From positions 69,842,342 through 69,906,341 of the forward strand of contig OZ038488.1 of assembly GCA_964036315.1 (NCBI GenBank): 64,000 nt of DNA. The letters run 5' to 3'. The notes below the pieces were generated by a model that was not told the origin of the DNA, searched no databases, and worked only from the letters and a program-made list of their open reading frames with translations. Positions 1 to 12,290 of the stretch are shown piece by piece. The first letter of the stretch is position 1; each line of letters starts with the position of its first letter. Origin of the DNA: Acanthosepion esculentum (Eukaryota > Mollusca > Cephalopoda > Sepiida > Sepiidae). The position numbers and the translations under genes are program-made.

Positions 1-107
1 AGCTTCTCATTTTTTCCGCTACAGTGACCAAATCCTATTTCAAAACACTGTAGTGAATGTAAAAAAGAATGCAACATAAGATATTTATTGCATTATTGTC
101 TCACTAA

Positions 108-470
108 AAAAATATCAGTTGTGTTTTTTATTTTTTAACTAAAAATATCAATGGAGTTTTTGGGGGGTTTTTTTTTAAACTAAGAACATCAGTTTTTTGG
201 GGTTTTTTTTAACTAAAGTCAGTAGAGGTTTTTTGGGGTTTTTTTTAATTAAAAATATTGTTTTACTTTTAACTAAAAATGTTAATAGGTTTTTTTTTTT
301 AACTAAAAATTTCATGAGTGTTTTTTAAGCTAAAAATGTCAATTGAATTGTGGCTTTGGATTTTTTTTCTTTTAACTAAAATTGCCAGTAGAGTTTTTTT
401 TAACAAGTAAAAATGTCAATAAATTATTATTTTTTATAAGTATAAATGTTAATAAATGTTTAACATCTTG
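108..470. repeat. Degenerate T/G-rich tandem array
   Basis: About eight diverged units alternate an AACTAAAAAT(A/G)TCA-type core with a long T run. Several early units carry a G4-G6 block inside the T run (for example near 160-240). Unit length drifts between roughly 35 and 55 bases, so this is an old, imperfect minisatellite. No reading frame is maintained. Confidence 0.6.
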
Positions 471-894
471 CCAATAAATAAAAATCACTGAATTTGGTCT
501 CTGAAAAATTAAAAACTTACAGGCGAAATTAGTGGGAAGAATTAATATTTTTTAAGACTTAATTTGCTCATACAACAGGTTTAATAATATACATTATAAA
601 TTTATTAAAGATCTGATTGATTTATTGATTTCAAAGATGAATGTGCAACAAGCATTGAGAAAAATATCTAAATATAAATTAATAACATGCACAATTGCAA
701 CACAAACAACATTTATGTAATATATACAAAACTAACATTGTACCTATAAAAGTGCTTGGATTATTTACATATGAACAGTGTATCTGTGCACTATATTTAA
801 TCAACAGTGTCACTCTCTACCCTTTACCTCTGATTATAGTTTAGTATGTGTGTACTCTATGAAACATGCTCACACGCAAATATGTATGGATAGA
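471..894. other. Unannotated AT-rich stretch
   Basis: AT-rich sequence with no supported gene or recognisable repeat. Confidence 0.5.
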
Positions 895-1275
895 TTCACA
901 AATGAAGAGGAGACTTGAGGCAACAGAGATCAAGTTTTACAGAAGAATACTAAGAATACCATGGACAGAGCATGTGAACAACAAGGAAGTTCTATGAAAA
1001 CAAAAAGGACATTTATATTTAGAATCAAACAGAAACAGTTGATATTTCTGAGATATAATGAAGAAAAAGAACTTGGAGAATTTAACACTCACAGGACATA
1101 TTTAAGGTATGAGGTGTAAAGGGAAACAGAAATACCCAACCTAACAGGCTTGAGTAAATGTATTTCAGTACAGGGTCTGAGAAGGATATTAAAAGGACAA
1201 ACACTGCTTAGAGCTACAAATGATAAGAAATTGTGGAGAGCCATGATTGCCCACATTCTGACAGCACATGGCACA
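895..1275 (+). pseudogene. Non-LTR retrotransposon 3' end (5'-truncated)
   Basis: The plus-strand reading begins MKRRLEATEIKFYRRILRIP and continues WTEHVNNKEVL. This is a C-terminal segment typical of LINE reverse transcriptase proteins and is related to the 37.5-kb copy. Frameshifts and stops follow, but LENLTLTGHI can still be read near 1070-1105. The last ~45 bases (GAGAGCCATGATTGCCCACA and onward) match the 37.5-kb LINE and the tail of the SINE at 32.3 kb. Only the final part of the element is present, as is usual for incomplete target-primed reverse transcription. The clade is not certain; RTE-like is a guess. Confidence 0.65.
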
Positions 1276-1533
1276 TAAAAGATTGTATTTATGGCTATAC
1301 AATAACACACTGTATATCAGCCAAATAAGTTTTACCTCCTAAAGAATTATTAGAAATAGAGGCTATATAAACTAAAAATAAAATTTTTAATTCATATATC
1401 ATCTATTTCCAAGCATTTTTTATATGGTTAGCAACTTAAAACATTATAGGTATTTAACTACATTATATTTAAATCAGTCCTACTGAAAAAATATATTGTC
1501 CCTTACATTTAAAAGTACAATTTAGTTTTTCTA

Positions 1534-1598
1534 AAACAGAATAAACAAAACAGGCAAAGCTAAAACAAACAGAATAAACAAAACAGGCAAAGCTAAAA
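1534..1598. repeat. 33-bp tandem duplication
   Basis: Two identical 32-base copies (1534-1565 and 1567-1598) containing ACAGGCAAAGC, period 33. The identity of the copies points to a recent local slippage event. Confidence 0.85.
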
Positions 1599-1811
1599 AC
1601 GGCACACATTTTGTTTCCTGACACAAACATTTTGTTTCCTTTTCACAAAAAGTTTTTTTATGAAATTGTAAATTACTTTGCATCAATAAAGCTATTAAAA
1701 TATAAAAGGAGAAAGGACAATAAAAACAATAGAAATCAAAAAGATATAAGATGGTAATTGGAGTTACATTCAAATGTTTGAAGATTGTAGTTGACAAGAA
1801 AGCAAGAAGAG

Positions 1812-1965
1812 AAGATAGTTCCACAGTCAAGAAGGGCAAGAGAAAAAACTATTAGAATAGAACTTCTGGTTACATCTAGCTATTTCAACAGTAAAATGAT
1901 GTAACCTAGCTGTCACGCTAGTTCTATGGTTTAAATTCATGAAGTTGAGGTGTCAAAGCTTATCA
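1812..1965 (+). repeat. Dispersed repeat, copy 1 (partner at 24575)
   Basis: Shares a roughly 150-base stretch with 24575-24730, including ACTATTAGAATAGAACTT, TTTCAACAGTAAAATGATG and AAATTCATGAAGT. The family is not identified; it is probably part of a retroelement. Confidence 0.6.
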
Positions 1966-2282
1966 GAACAATTACTATGAAAATATTTAAGATAAGACAG
2001 AGGGAACACAGCAGTGGAAAAGCAAGTGAAGCTGAGTTTAATGCATAGATCATTTTAATTTCATTCTATTTTCCCTTATTAGATGGTAATAAGAGTATTT
2101 AGCTTTAATTAGGTTAATTGAGAAAGATCTTTATTAGAACATCAGCATGCATTTTTAAGAATTTTGTTGAAACTGGTCTATTTTTGTTTGTAAATTCTAA
2201 CATTTAAGATAGAGGAAAACATTCACCATATTTGGTGTTTTTTTTTTGTTTTTGTTTTTCAATTTTAAGAAAATAGGTGTAG
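1966..2282. other. Unannotated AT-rich stretch
   Basis: Nothing recognised. A T-rich tract lies at about 2236-2260. Confidence 0.4.
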
Positions 2283-2395
2283 ATAGGTTTGCCTATTGTC
2301 CAGTTTACACCTCTCCTCGGCCTTTTGAACAAGAATAGAGGTTTATCCCTTGTTTCCTGATTAGGATTGGATTTTCAGTTCCTTCTGAAGTCTGC
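2283..2395 (+). repeat. Dispersed repeat, copy 1 (partner at 12118)
   Basis: Matches 12118-12255 over about 110 bases with the shared words AGAGGTTTATCCCTTGTTT and CAGTTCCTTCT. The 12-kb copy runs into a segment resembling the LINE 3' untranslated region near 10.86 kb, so both may be LINE or SINE 3' tails. Confidence 0.6.
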
Positions 2396-2867
2396 TTCAG
2401 CTCTGTACTCTTAATGCTTGTTCTTTCCTATAAGTTCAGACTGTAACCCTTTCGTATAATCGTATAAGCCCATGCTGTAACCCTTTACCATGAGCTCTTG
2501 GACCTTGTATTGACTGAGCATTAGTAAAAATATTTTTTTTTTTTTTAAATGTAAAATTCAAAATTAAATTTTTAAAAAAAAGAAAAAAAAAGAAGAAAAA
2601 AAAATTTGTGCATTTTATAAAGAAATTACCATTTATGATTAAAAGCAGTTTGTAAAGTTTTATGCTGAACACTTGTTTGCTAAACAACACTGTCTTGATG
2701 GATCAGTTAAAGATGATACTGATCAACTCAAGATGTTATGTGATACAATGCAAGAGATTGCTAACATACTAAAAAGAAATAATCAAATCAAGCCTAGAAA
2801 ATCATTTAAATTAGTATGGTTACTTTAGTCATTTTGTGCAGCTTGCATATAAATTAAACATTTACGA
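2396..2867. other. Unannotated stretch with A/T homopolymer tracts
   Basis: No gene seen. A T run at 2529-2546 is followed by an A-rich run at 2572-2604. Confidence 0.4.
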
Positions 2868-3372
2868 CAGGGTTTTCCAAACTTCATAGAGCTCTTGAAC
2901 AGGATAATTTTTTTTTGCAGAGCCGTAACAATTTAATCTTTAAAAATGCACACGAAAAAATTAAAAACAACACATGAAAAAAAAAAAGAACTTATTTCTA
3001 GCACTTACTATTTACAAAAAATGTAGTAAACTTAATAATTAAAGTGTTTTGCAGTGAAAAGATTTTCAATGCCAGGTATGATCGATTTAACTTAGAGCCT
3101 AATATCATTCTCTGCATTTAGCCTATTTTTATATACACATTTTGGTGATATCTACAGATTATCACATGCAAAAGATTATACAAATGCATTTGTTAATCAT
3201 TTTCTCACAGAAAAGTCAAGTTTTGTGTTGAACATTTCGTGATTAAAAATAGTGTTCTTTCTTTTTATTACAATCCTCAGTATGGTGTGAAACAAATAAT
3301 AATACTTACAGTGTCCTTGGATCTCACTTATGGGGCCCCAGAGATCGAAGGTGTCCACTTTGGGAAATCCTG
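2868..3372. mobile_element. hAT-like non-autonomous element (MITE)
   Basis: The left end reads CAGGGTTTTCCAAACTT and the right end, reverse-complemented, reads CAGGATTTCCCAAAGTGG. These are imperfect ~16-base terminal inverted repeats of the type seen in hAT elements. The interior (about 505 bases) has no transposase frame. The flanks ATTTACGA and ATTACTTA share only four of eight positions, so the expected 8-bp target duplication is decayed or the boundaries are slightly off. Confidence 0.5.
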
Positions 3373-3526
3373 ATTACTTAGTGCTATATTTAAATGTTAC
3401 GATTTTATAATTGTAGTGGCCAACAAAAAAAAAAAAAAAGGCTAATTTACAATAGTATGAAATGCAAAAGATGATGGAGCAACCATTCCAAGGCTGGTCT
3501 ACATTAAAAGAATGTGATGCTATGTA

Positions 3527-3854
3527 CAGGGTGCAGCAAAATGATCCAACACGTTTGTAGGTTTAATAAAAGTAAAATAGAGTAAAGAACAAAAAAAATG
3601 TGTTTTATTTTTTAAATGTACATATGACATTTTGTTTCATTTTCAGTTGCCAACATGAAATGGATGGGCAAGCATCGTGCTTTCATTGTGGAAATGTTTA
3701 TCAAGAACAATGAATCAATAACTGCAACACAAAGGTTGTTGGCCCACCCAATCACCCGATTTGAACCCACGCGATTTCTTTTTTTTTTTTTTTTTTTACT
3801 CGATTTCGCTTTTATTACACCGACAAATGTGCCAGATCATTTTACCGCACCCTA
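3527..3854 (+). mobile_element. Mariner-type (IS630/Tc1/mariner) internal-deletion derivative
   Basis: A 328-bp element flanked by TA at 3525-3526 and 3855-3856. Its ends are long inverted repeats: CAGGGTGCAGCAAAATGATC on the left, and TAGGGTGCGGTAAAATGATC when the right end is reverse-complemented. Similarity continues for about 55 bases. From 3655 the plus frame reads MKWMGKHRAFIVEMFIKNNE, the start of a transposase N-terminal helix-turn-helix region. A +1 frame then jumps directly to WPTQSPDLNPRDFF, the motif carrying the last catalytic aspartate. Around 250 codons between are missing. The T run at 3778-3797 follows. This is a non-autonomous derivative that cannot encode transposase. Confidence 0.85.
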
Positions 3855-4734
3855 TATATTATGGGACTGAAGTAGAGTCTTTAAGTAAAAGTTCTTTTCA
3901 GAGAACCAAACAATATGATCAAATACTATTCTCAATTAGATAAATGAACAAAAAGTATCCAAGAGTAGTTGAGAGAAAGAGACTTCAGATTCCATTAGGA
4001 TAATGGTTGTCAAGGCAAAAATTTGAAAGAATAGAATTATGAAGTTGCCTGAAAGCATAAATCTTGATGGATATGTTCAGAAGTAAATGTCTCAGGAAGA
4101 TGCTTTTATCTTAGCCTTTTTACAAGATTTCTTTCATATCTTTTACTTAAATACTAAACATTGACATTTTTTCCCTACAAAATTGAAACTGATTAGCTGA
4201 GCAGACAGTAGAATGATAACTGCCATTTATATTTGGAAGAACAAAAAAAAAATTTAAATCTAAAAAGAGCAAACATGATCGCAATGCTAACATGTTGGTT
4301 ATCAAATTAAATGGTGGACATTTTTGTTGTGTGTCAATACATTTATTCTCATTAAATTCAGTCTGGGAGTGTTATAAAATTTACAATTAATGCACAAAGT
4401 TTTCTAGTGTACAACTTGACCAATTTTGAAGCAAGCAGCAGCATAATATGTTTCTTCTTCCACCTCTGCTTCAATTAATTCCTTATCATTCCATTATCAT
4501 CGAGCGACAATCATTCTAATTTTATTCTGATTGAAGTCAAAGACAAAGGAGACCAAACATTTCTCTTGCTGAAGATAAAATATTGAAAAAGAACACTCAG
4601 CCAATATTACAGATAAGATGATCAAAATAGATTAAATAAAAATAATATCAAATAAATGATCAAATGATATAGTGATCAACCAAATATCAATGTTAATCTT
4701 CTCAGTATTACAAAACCTCAGCTCCTGTATTAAA
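3855..4734. other. Unannotated AT-rich stretch
   Basis: No gene, RNA or clear repeat seen. Confidence 0.4.
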
Positions 4735-4850
4735 ATACAATATCTGTAGCCTGAATCTTGATCTGAAATATTCACTATATAGTGTTTGTTCTATATAATT
4801 ACTGGAAGAAGTGTTAGGTTAAATGCATTGTCAAAAAATGAGATTTATAA
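4735..4850 (+). repeat. Dispersed repeat, copy 1 (partner at 16265)
   Basis: Resembles 16265-16390, sharing TGATCT(G/A)AA, TTCACTATATA and AAGTGCATTG-type words in the same order. Identity is modest and the family is not known. Confidence 0.4.
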
Positions 4851-4902
4851 TCATCAGTTCAATGACCAGAAGGTTCTTGCTGAGAGTTAAATGCATTGCT
4901 GG

Positions 4903-4903
<1 letters not shown>

Positions 4904-4946
<43 letters not shown>
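4904..4946. repeat. (TA)n microsatellite
   Basis: 43 bases of uninterrupted TA. Confidence 0.97.
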
Positions 4947-4948
<2 letters not shown>

Positions 4949-7032
4949 TCCAAAAATGTATTGCTAGTATTTTTACTATAAAAATCTATTTTCATACTTT
5001 CATATTGTTTTGAGTCTACCTTGGGGGTTAATTATTTGTCCATAGCTGGGACCCAACTAGAATGAGGGCTAGAAATTTCAATTTGAAAGCCATTCATTTT
5101 GAAGTAAGTCCAGGCTTCATAGAATACTCCATAATTGTGACCTTGTAGCATACTAAGCCAAGCAAATACAAAAATAAGTATGTGCAATTGTGTCCCTGTT
5201 GTAAAAAAAAAAAAAAAATCAATCCTGACAGGATTTTAATATTTAATTTTCAAAGAAATAATTTTAAAAAAATTTATTTCCATTTTGTAAATTTAACTTT
5301 AAAAATTAAGTAGAAATATTAATATTTAAGACACTGTCTATAGAGACAGAGATGAAAGGTGTAAAAGTTGATAACTCAGTAACCCACCAAGATGGTTCAA
5401 CTTATAGACTGGCAAGTAATGACAAATCTGAACAACAAAAAATGTGGGGGTAGAAGGATGAACAATAAACTAAAAGATGACACACAAATAGCAACATTTC
5501 AGAGTTTTCCTGATGAAAAATTTCAAAGATTGCTTTAAACTTCAAAGTCAAATGTTGATGTGATGAATTTTTAGCTAGCTAATTCAGATGCTTTGTCACA
5601 GTCTCTTTGATAAACAGCTAATAAAAAGCATTCATCCAAGGAAGCAGTAGAATTGGATAATTAAGTTAAGAGTTTCACAGATGAGAAGACTTTCTCTTAT
5701 TTTTATACTGTAATGAATGGAATTAAGGTGAAAAGTAAAATAATTACACCCAACAATGCAGAAATAAATTAAAAATGAATAGGATAAGCAAATCAAAATA
5801 TAACTAGAATTTTTCTTTATTTCTATACATGAATTTCTGTTCTTCATTTGAGAGATACAAAGAAATCAAATTCAAATCCATCTCCATATATATCTTCACT
5901 CAACATGCAAAACCAACAATGATAATGTCTTTTTGCAGCATTTCTAGACTTTGAAACATTTCAGAAGTGATACCACTCACTACAAAAAATTACATATTAA
6001 GTCATTAGTTTTATTTTTACCAAATAGTTTGTGTAGATATACCATTAGTACATACTGTAATTAAAACAGTTTAAAAGTCCAATATGATACTGATGAAAGC
6101 CAATATTCAAAATGTACATCATCTATGATATTGTATATTACTTACTTGTATAAGAGATTTTACATAGCTGGTTAAAAAGCTTGTTCTGCTTTTACCAATA
6201 GATGAAATTATGGTGTTTAATTTTAACTAACTTCATTCAAATTATATTGACATTCAAAATATCAAAAGAATTTTTTTTTTAAATCTTATTTTTATTTAAC
6301 CTTTAGCACTGCATTATTAATATTACTTCCCTTTTCACTGCATTCTTTTTCAAAGTTTCTCAATTGCTGTATCCTTATTGTTAATTTCACTCAAATTTTC
6401 TGTTGCCATAGCAGGATATGACAACACAATTATGAATTTCAAACACACTGTTGTTCAGGGATCAGAGTCACTTTCAGTAGCAGGATAAACTTTTTATACA
6501 GCAAATGGTCACATACAGAGGGATAAAGGTTAATGAAACAACAAGCATTATAGGTCACTTAATAATATAAAATCCTCATCGGCATCTCACTCAATAGATT
6601 TGTGCAAAAAAGTAAGCACAAAGTGCTTTTCAGTAGAGATGAAGAAAACAAAAAATGAACAAGTGAGAATAAAATGTTACCCAAATTTTTATTTATGAAA
6701 AGTGAAAGAATAGGTTGCAGAAAATCTTGAAGCACATAACCAATCAACTATAAATAATGACACCTAATGAGAAACGGAAATTTTCCTGAATGTATGAATG
6801 CCAAACGATGACAAGATTTTATGCCTAGAGCTATAAAAGATTATTTATACAAAAAAATATCAATATCACCATTAATGGAATCACAGTTCAGAAGGAATGG
6901 CTGCAGTTTCTTTAGAGTTTCTACAGACTGAAAAGACAAATTATTTCAGCACTAAATGGTCATAGAAAAACCTATCATATTACAAGTAGTATTTATTAAA
7001 TGAATATGTCAAAATTTTTACTTCTAAAAATC
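4947..7032. other. Unannotated AT-rich stretch
   Basis: No supported gene or mobile element. Short ORFs here (for example minus 5632-5847 and minus 6559-6747) look like chance frames in low-GC DNA. Confidence 0.4.
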
Positions 7033-7056
7033 ATATATATATATATATATATATAT
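7033..7056. repeat. (AT)n microsatellite
   Basis: About 24 bases of AT. Confidence 0.95.
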
Positions 7057-7220
7057 TAGCAAATACTAAAAGAATGTATAGGAACTAAATGGATTCAAAA
7101 ATTTCTGTCACATATTCAAGTGTTTGAACAGATACAGCAAATATGAATACAAAAAGTTCATTTAATATCTGTTTTTGTCTTGCTAGAAAACAAATATAAA
7201 ATAGCAACTTTGCACAGAAA

Positions 7221-7221
<1 letters not shown>

Positions 7222-7274
<53 letters not shown>
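7222..7274. repeat. (TA)n microsatellite
   Basis: 53 bases of TA. Confidence 0.97.
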
Positions 7275-7276
<2 letters not shown>

Positions 7277-10089
7277 TTTGCTCTCACAGAAGAATTTGTC
7301 TTTGTTAAAAAAAAATAAAATATAATCAAAGTCTTTTCATTCCACAGGGCTTAATAAATTAACAAAAATTCCTATAGTGACAGAGTTTCAACTAGAATGC
7401 TATATTTCAATCAGAGAAATTTACATTTCTTTCTTTTTACTTAAATCTTTTTCTTAGAAAGTTTCAGCATTCAATCTGTATATTATGCATTTAAGAGCAG
7501 GAAAAAATAAACTTTCTGTCGTCAAGAATTAATGAAGACATTATCGACAGAATAAAACTATGTATAATTAAGACAGATAATTAAAAGTTTGTAAATATTG
7601 CTGCAAGGCTTAAATCCTAACAAATCAAATCTACCAATTAACAATTATAAAATGAACTCTTTGAGTATATTTAGTGATTGAGGGAATTGCATAACATTTC
7701 CACCAGTGCCAATTATAAACGCTAAAGCCCAGGTAAATGTTGAATACTAAATTTTGGATTAGAAATACCTTCCCCAGTAAAGAAATTTCAAGCACACAAT
7801 CTTCCTCTGCCAACAAATTAAGTTATGTATTTAGTATCTCTACTATATATTATATATTTACTAACAGATATACCAACTTTAATGTATTTACTAACAGATA
7901 TACCAACTTTTAACTTTGAAAAATAAATATAGTGAGGAAAAAATGAGTAGTTAAGAAAGAGGGAGAAAAGTGTAGTAAAATGTTACAAAAAGTCACATGA
8001 CATTAACTAGTGCAAGCATTTTCCATCATCAACCTAAGTAAATAAATGTGAAAGTTCAACTTGTGGCTTCACAAAATTAGAAGAATAATTTTAAGTGACA
8101 AGCTGGTAAAATTCATGAAAGGAAATTAGTTCAAAGCACCTGAAAAATCTATCAAAAGTAATGGACACTCCCCACAAAAAAAACTTGGACACTCCCCACA
8201 AAAAAAAAATTAAAAAAAAAAATAAAAACTATGAAATATTGGTCAGGACTGAGTCAAGCATAACTTATTTCTGAGACAGTAATTGATGGGCTGGCTTATT
8301 CTTTTCCAGCCTACCTCAAACATTCCTCTCTTATCAAAGAATGTTTCTGATTCTAAGAAAAGAAATGCACCAGAAAAAAATATCAGGGAAGAAAGTATTT
8401 CAAAAGTTATTAAAGTTAGAGGTTTTCAAAATTATAACTGAATAGGTTAAGTGATATCTTTATAATCTATGTATTACCTGCTGTCAAGTATCATTTTATC
8501 CATTTTAACTAATGACTATAGTTTATAGATAAAATGAAAAACTTAGCACACAGTGTGACATTCAGAATTTGGATGAAAAATTCTCACTTTTCACAGAAAT
8601 TTCTTATGGTGATGTTCATGCAAAATTACATTCAAACTTAATTTTATTGGTTTTAAGTACTTACATGAACAAAGTCTACTAATAACCCATTAATATTTTC
8701 AAACAGTGACTATCAACAGATATTTTAGAAAATACAAAAAATTAAAAAATTAAAAAAATCATAGTTCAACATTATTAAATCCTAAATAAAAAATATTTTA
8801 TCAAATGAGATAATAAATAAATAAATAAATAAATAAAATGATTAAAATTAAAAACCAGAAATTAACATTTCATTTTTTCAATCACAAAAGCTCTCCTCCT
8901 TAAGTAAGGAGATAGTAAACAACTTGTATAAGATCCACACATAAGCTCTGGTTTTCCTCTGTTTTTCTTAATTTGATGTTAATAGGGTTTTGATTGTTTC
9001 CTTATTTTAGAACCATTATTAATCTAACATAAATGTTAATATATTTTTCTTTAAAATAAAAAAAAGTTTGTAAAAATCTCCTTCACTGAAAAATTTGGTT
9101 AAACATTAACAATAAAGTCCATTTCATATTTATGTTCTAAGAGACATAAAGGACATACATTGGCCTTCTTTCCAAATCCATCTTTTTCCCTTAAAAGCAA
9201 TGCAAAAAAAGATAAACTTCTAATCTGTAGAGTCCCATTTCTTTTCACTTTCTACCAAAGACACAAGCAGATGAATGATTGACTGCAAAGAATTCATTTT
9301 CCTTTTGAGTCAGGTTTTAGGCAAAAATCTGTTAATGAGAACGAAATACCCACATTTTAATGAGGCACACCTTTGAGGTCATATAATAGAACAGCTCCTT
9401 GAAATATGTAATATACAGTCAAGCAGCCTTGGCCAATAGCCTACATAATTACCAATCTTTTTTATCATCTAACCATAATGTAGTATCCCAAAGGTGAAAA
9501 GGTGATTTGGGGAAGGTACAAATGAGGGACACACCTTTATTTTCTTAGCAGATGGTACACACAAAAAACATCCCCTTCACACTACAAATAATTACCAATA
9601 CTACCATCTTTTGCAATATAAATTCAATCCTCAGAGATGACAAAAAACCTCAGTAAAATGACATACAATATCATGTGCGCACACGCACAAGGTAACTGCT
9701 ATATATGTACGAATCCACATTCCTATGCTGTTTTATCATTGGTATATTATTACCATTGATGCAGAGAATGAGTCTAAGTAAATACTTGAAAAAACCACTC
9801 TTATTAACTGTCTAAAAATCTAAACAGGGTAGTAGTAATGTTAAAAAAATGCTACATCCATTATCAACAGTCACTTTCTTATACATATGCAGTGGACCTG
9901 AATCTAACAGTCAACTGATTCCCCAGTCCATCATGTTATTCAAAAACTTCATACATTTATATATAAAACTACATATATACACTGATATTTTGGAGGCAGC
10001 ATATGGTTCCCTGGAGGTTGATGGCATTTTCAAGAGTGAAACGAGGCCTCACAGATTACTTGGTTAAAAAAAAAAAAGGAAAAAAAAAA
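7275..10089. other. Unannotated AT-rich stretch
   Basis: No gene recognised. It contains a 30-bp-period duplication (7855-7880 and 7885-7910), a 24-bp-period duplication of GGACACTCCCCAC (8163 and 8187) and a short (AAAT)n run at 8812-8837. Confidence 0.4.
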
Positions 10090-12000
10090 GTTATAAGTAA
10101 TTGCTTTTTCCTCTCTTGGCTGTGTCAAACAACTGCTGTAATGGTTCTAAACCAGCTGTGATATCCTTCAAAACTTTGGCCTGATGAAAATCTACTGTCA
10201 TCTTCTCCAGTGTCCACAATGATGGATAGACCACGTCTTCACTTTCTTACTCTTCTATCACCAATTTAAGCAGTTCTTTCAGGTGTTCAACATGTAATAA
10301 TCTCTTGGTGCTCTTTGATGCTTTGTTTGATGTCTTCCTTAATTATGTCAGATAAGCATTCTCCACCAACCTTTCTGGCAACTTGTAAATTCACTTTTTC
10401 ATTGATTGTAAGGAAAACCCTAAGCATCCAAAAGATTCAAATCAGAATAGCTTGGAGGCCAAAAATCTTGGCTTCAGTCAATTTCCCACCACCATAACAG
10501 ATTCCTTGTGCCTTTTCTATAAATACTTTCACGATAATTGTTCTGATGAACTTCCCTCTATGATACAAAGACTTTATGAATTTTTATGCAGTACTAGATT
10601 GGCAGCAAGACTCATCATTTTACAGTTAAAATAGCTAAATAGATTCATAAGTTCCATGTTAACAGTTTCTTCTCTTGTACTTACCACTTGTGGATCTCTT
10701 CCAGTTTCTTGCTTTCCAGGAAACTTTGAATTTCAAAAATTTAAATGCAATGTTAATCGTTATCTTGTTTTCTTAATTCCTGTTCTTTTATTGTTCTCTC
10801 TCCTTAGTGTTTTTTTTTCTTCTTCTCCTCATTCTCTTGCACTCAGTAACCCCCTTGCCTCTTAGTGGCTTTATTAGCATGCTTGGGGGTGAAATGACTT
10901 TTTTTCTCTTTTTTTTTTTTTTAAAGCCCTTGAAGCCAATGAGTGTCTTGCTCTGTAATGCCGTTCAGCCGGCACCATTTTGGGCTTTGGGGCATCAGGA
11001 CTCAAGCAATAAGAACATCTGCAATTATGAAAATATTCTATAAACCAAAGGTACTGCAATCCAGGATTAGCATCAAGTGCATCACAAATACTGGTAAAGG
11101 TAAGGTTTTAGGTCACCTTCACACACTTCATGATGCTTTGATCAAATGTCTGCAGCAAGTGATGTTTGGGGGCAGAAAAAGTGCTTCAAGATATTCATCC
11201 TCATACATCAGAGATTATCCAGGGATCTTCTTGGGGTACTGCTTCGTTTCTTGTATAAAGCATTGGTAGAGCCAGTCAAAGAATAAAATGGCCATGATCC
11301 AAGCTACTGATCGTGCTACCAGGTAGCATACTTTTGCTTTTGTTCTTAGGGACATGGAGATTGCTGACTTTGAATATTTGATCATGTGATCTATTTTATT
11401 GCTATAGAGCACCAGAGCAAAACAATCATTCTATTCTTTCAGAAAAGGTACATTTCATCACAGTTGAAGACTTGCACTTGATAGCTTTTTATTTGGATTA
11501 CTTTTTTTTTATCTAAAAAGTCTGATGGTGCTACCACATCAACCAATGCCAATTCTACTATCTTCTTGAGATTATAATGTCTGATAAAACTAAAAAACCA
11601 TCCCTTGCTAGCTTCACCTTATTGCTCTCCTCAACCTCTTCACTGTAAATGTTCATATAGGTTATCCACGTTTTCATATAGAACGTTTCCATTAACAGGG
11701 AGGTTTTTCTGCACCATGTTCTCTAGCCACACATTTTATGCTCTCTTGACATTGACAAGCTATTTATCACATGCCTGAGACAATTGTTATTGCAAACAAA
11801 ACGCAAACAGATCTGTGAATTTTTTGTTTTCTTTGTTTTATCACATGGATACAAAGTCATGTCTTCGCATCCCATTTCTGTCATGGTTTACAATTAATAC
11901 AACATTTGCAATTTGATCAGAGAATTAGCACTTCTATAGCCTTTGTAGGCTTTTCATTGCTGCCACAAGTGCTTTAACCACTAAACTCTTTTGAAGCCAT
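10090..12000 (-). pseudogene. Tigger/pogo-type DDE transposase pseudogene, interrupted by a LINE
   Basis: Read on the minus strand, the candidate start at 12000-11998 gives MASKEFSG. Frame-shifting pieces then follow in the correct order for a Tigger/jerky transposase. SKGWFFSFIRHYNL (about 11616-11575) matches the end of the DNA-binding region. QVFNCDEMYLF (about 11470-11440) carries the first catalytic Asp, and FFDWLYQCFIQETKQYPKK lies at about 11290-11230. Next comes FLPPNIT, and TFDQSIMKCVK (about 11150-11120) matches the motif with the last Asp. The LDNAPGH-type segment with the second Asp is absent near 11220. Stops and frameshifts are frequent. A plus-strand LINE fragment (10497-10924) separates the catalytic core from a C-terminal piece at 10496-10090. 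No terminal repeats were found. The family assignment is firm; exact ends are not. Confidence 0.75.
10497..10924 (+). mobile_element. Non-LTR retrotransposon 3' fragment inserted in the Tigger pseudogene
   Basis: The plus-strand reading SLCLFYKYFHDNCSDELPS at 10507 matches the LINE at 40.1 kb (SLCLFYKYCHGNCSNEPFS). After a frameshift, CFPGNFEFQKFKCNVNRYL also aligns with CFPDSYNHQLFKCNVNQHL there. It is strongly 5'-truncated and ends in a short 3' untranslated region plus a T-rich tract (10900-10922). The sequence on both sides belongs to one minus-strand transposase, so this insertion is younger than the Tigger copy. Confidence 0.75.
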
Positions 12001-12117
12001 TAATCATATAAAAGAGTTATAAAAAAAAAATTTTTTAAATCATACACAATTATCAAATTCTACAAACAATATATGTGCAACAAAGATGTTCAGAACACTT
12101 TAATGTAATGGGATTAA

Positions 12118-12290
12118 ATATGTTTGCCTACCATCCAGTTCACACTCCTCCCTAGTCTTTTGAACCAGAGTAGAGGTTTATCCCTTGTTTACAGTTCCTT
12201 CTAAGGTCTTCTCCTTCTCATCCACTCCCAGTAGTCCCTTGCGTCTTTGTAGCATTATCACCTTGGAGTGAATTGATTAAGGATGACAGG
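12118..12290 (+). repeat. Dispersed repeat, copy 2 (partner at 2283), LINE-tail-like
   Basis: Shares AGAGGTTTATCCCTTGTTT and CAGTTCCTTCT with 2283-2395. The downstream part (CCCTTGCGTCTTTGTAGC ... GGAGTGAATTGATT) resembles the 3' tail of the LINE fragment near 10850-10900. Probably a LINE or SINE 3' end. Confidence 0.55.
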
